Shown here: in pieces, positions 5,643 to 5,970 of the stretch | How positions within the stretch are numbered: the stretch's first letter is position 1 | Layout of the letters: each line of letters starts with the position of its first letter | Source of the DNA: Selenomonas sp. | GTDB lineage: Bacteria > Bacillota_C > Negativicutes > Selenomonadales > Selenomonadaceae | NCBI GenBank assembly: GCA_017940705.1 | Contig: JAGAYB010000077.1 | Location: 1 to 5,970 of the forward strand | Reading direction: 5' to 3' | Length of the DNA stretch: 5,970 nucleotides | Translations under genes and position numbers: made by a program | Notes under the pieces: generated by a model | The model's database searches: none | What the model was told of the DNA's origin: nothing | The model's input: the letters and a program-made list of their open reading frames with translations, nothing else

Positions 5643-5970
5643 CTACTCCTCAAAACCATTGGCAACAGCCAGTTTCTTAAACCAATAAGCCGATTTCTTC
5701 AAGGTTTTCTGCTGAGTGGCCAAATCCAGCGCAATCAGGCCATAACGGTTTTTATAGGCATTGGACCAGGACCAGCAGTCAATAGGCGTCCAAAGATGAT
5801 AGCCAAAACAGTTGGAACCTTCTGCAATGCCTTGATGCAGCCATTGCAAATGCTCTCTTATAAAGTCAATCCGATAATCATCGGCAATGCTGCCATCTGC
5901 CTGCCGGAATTTTTCTTCGCCCTCTACGCCCATGCCGTTTTCAGATACATACCAGGGAATATTGTCGTAG
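5643..5970 (-). CDS. GH1 glycosidase (probable 6-phospho-beta-glucosidase), C-terminal part
   Basis: The last 108 residues of a family 1 glycoside hydrolase; the N-terminal part lies beyond the right edge. The fragment starts just before the nucleophile motif YVSENG (Glu codon complement of 5940-5942). It also has DDYRIDFIREHL and the late motif GYHLWTPIDCWSWSNAYKNRYGLI. Enzymes acting on free glucosides usually carry Glu in the NFEW position. Here it is Ser (CWSW), with a Lys and KNRYG following, which points to phosphorylated substrates as in GmuD of B. subtilis. That specificity is inferred, since the acid/base half is missing. The frame is open to the window edge, so the internal Met at 5933 is not the start. 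It sits 22 nt upstream of the mannanase in the same operon. Its role would be intracellular splitting of imported beta-linked oligosaccharides. Confidence 0.88.
   Translation of the reverse strand, partial: YDNIPWYVSENGMGVEGEEKFRQADGSIADDYRIDFIREHLQWLHQGIAEGSNCFGYHLWTPIDCWSWSNAYKNRYGLIALDLATQQKTLKKSAYWFKKLAVANGFEE

Noticed and set aside
5621..5665. Upstream extension of the mannanase by 15 residues
   Set aside because: It would overlap the GH1 stop and place charged residues ahead of a normal signal peptide. The ATG at 5620 has a well-spaced AAAGGAG.

Overview
The window reads as part of a mannan/glucomannan utilisation locus from a diderm Firmicute of the class Negativicutes (Selenomonas/Mitsuokella/Megamonas-like). 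The clade call rests on one gene: a porin with an N-terminal S-layer-homology (SLH) domain, a short coiled-coil linker and a beta-barrel ending in Phe. That OmpM/Mep45-type design is typical of Negativicutes. The rest of the gene set (GH1 enzyme, GH26 mannanase, GntR/UTRA regulator, short type I mannose-6-phosphate isomerase) matches components of the Bacillus subtilis gmu glucomannan operon (gmuD, gmuG, gmuR, gmuF). Species is not determined.

Layout: every convincing gene is on the minus strand, so transcription runs from high to low coordinates. The 3' end of a GH1 glycosidase (5643-5970, cut by the window edge) is followed after 22 nt by a secreted GH26 beta-mannanase (4277-5620). Its stop overlaps the start of a GntR/UTRA regulator (3561-4280) by ATGA, and the SLH porin (2198-3544) follows 16 nt later. 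A 129-nt gap holds a good promoter for a second GntR/UTRA regulator (1358-2068, GTG start). Then comes a mannose-6-phosphate isomerase (361-1326) and a strong intrinsic terminator (292-325). The two regulators are about 61% identical and almost identical in the recognition helix.

How the genes fit together (inference): the mannanase cuts mannan outside the inner membrane, the porin lets oligosaccharides cross the outer membrane, the GH1 enzyme splits imported and probably phosphorylated beta-linked oligosaccharides, and the isomerase turns mannose-6-P into fructose-6-P for glycolysis. The two regulators would sense an intermediate.

The left 290 nt are unlike the rest: AT-rich, without a gene, and carrying five exact copies and one near-copy of TTTTGAGAC. 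Some of these copies form two large palindromes that are near-identical inverted copies of each other. A plus-strand promoter-like sequence lies between the palindromes. A minus-strand gene with a good ribosome binding site appears to begin at position 11 and leave the window. This repeat region is the least explained part of the window.
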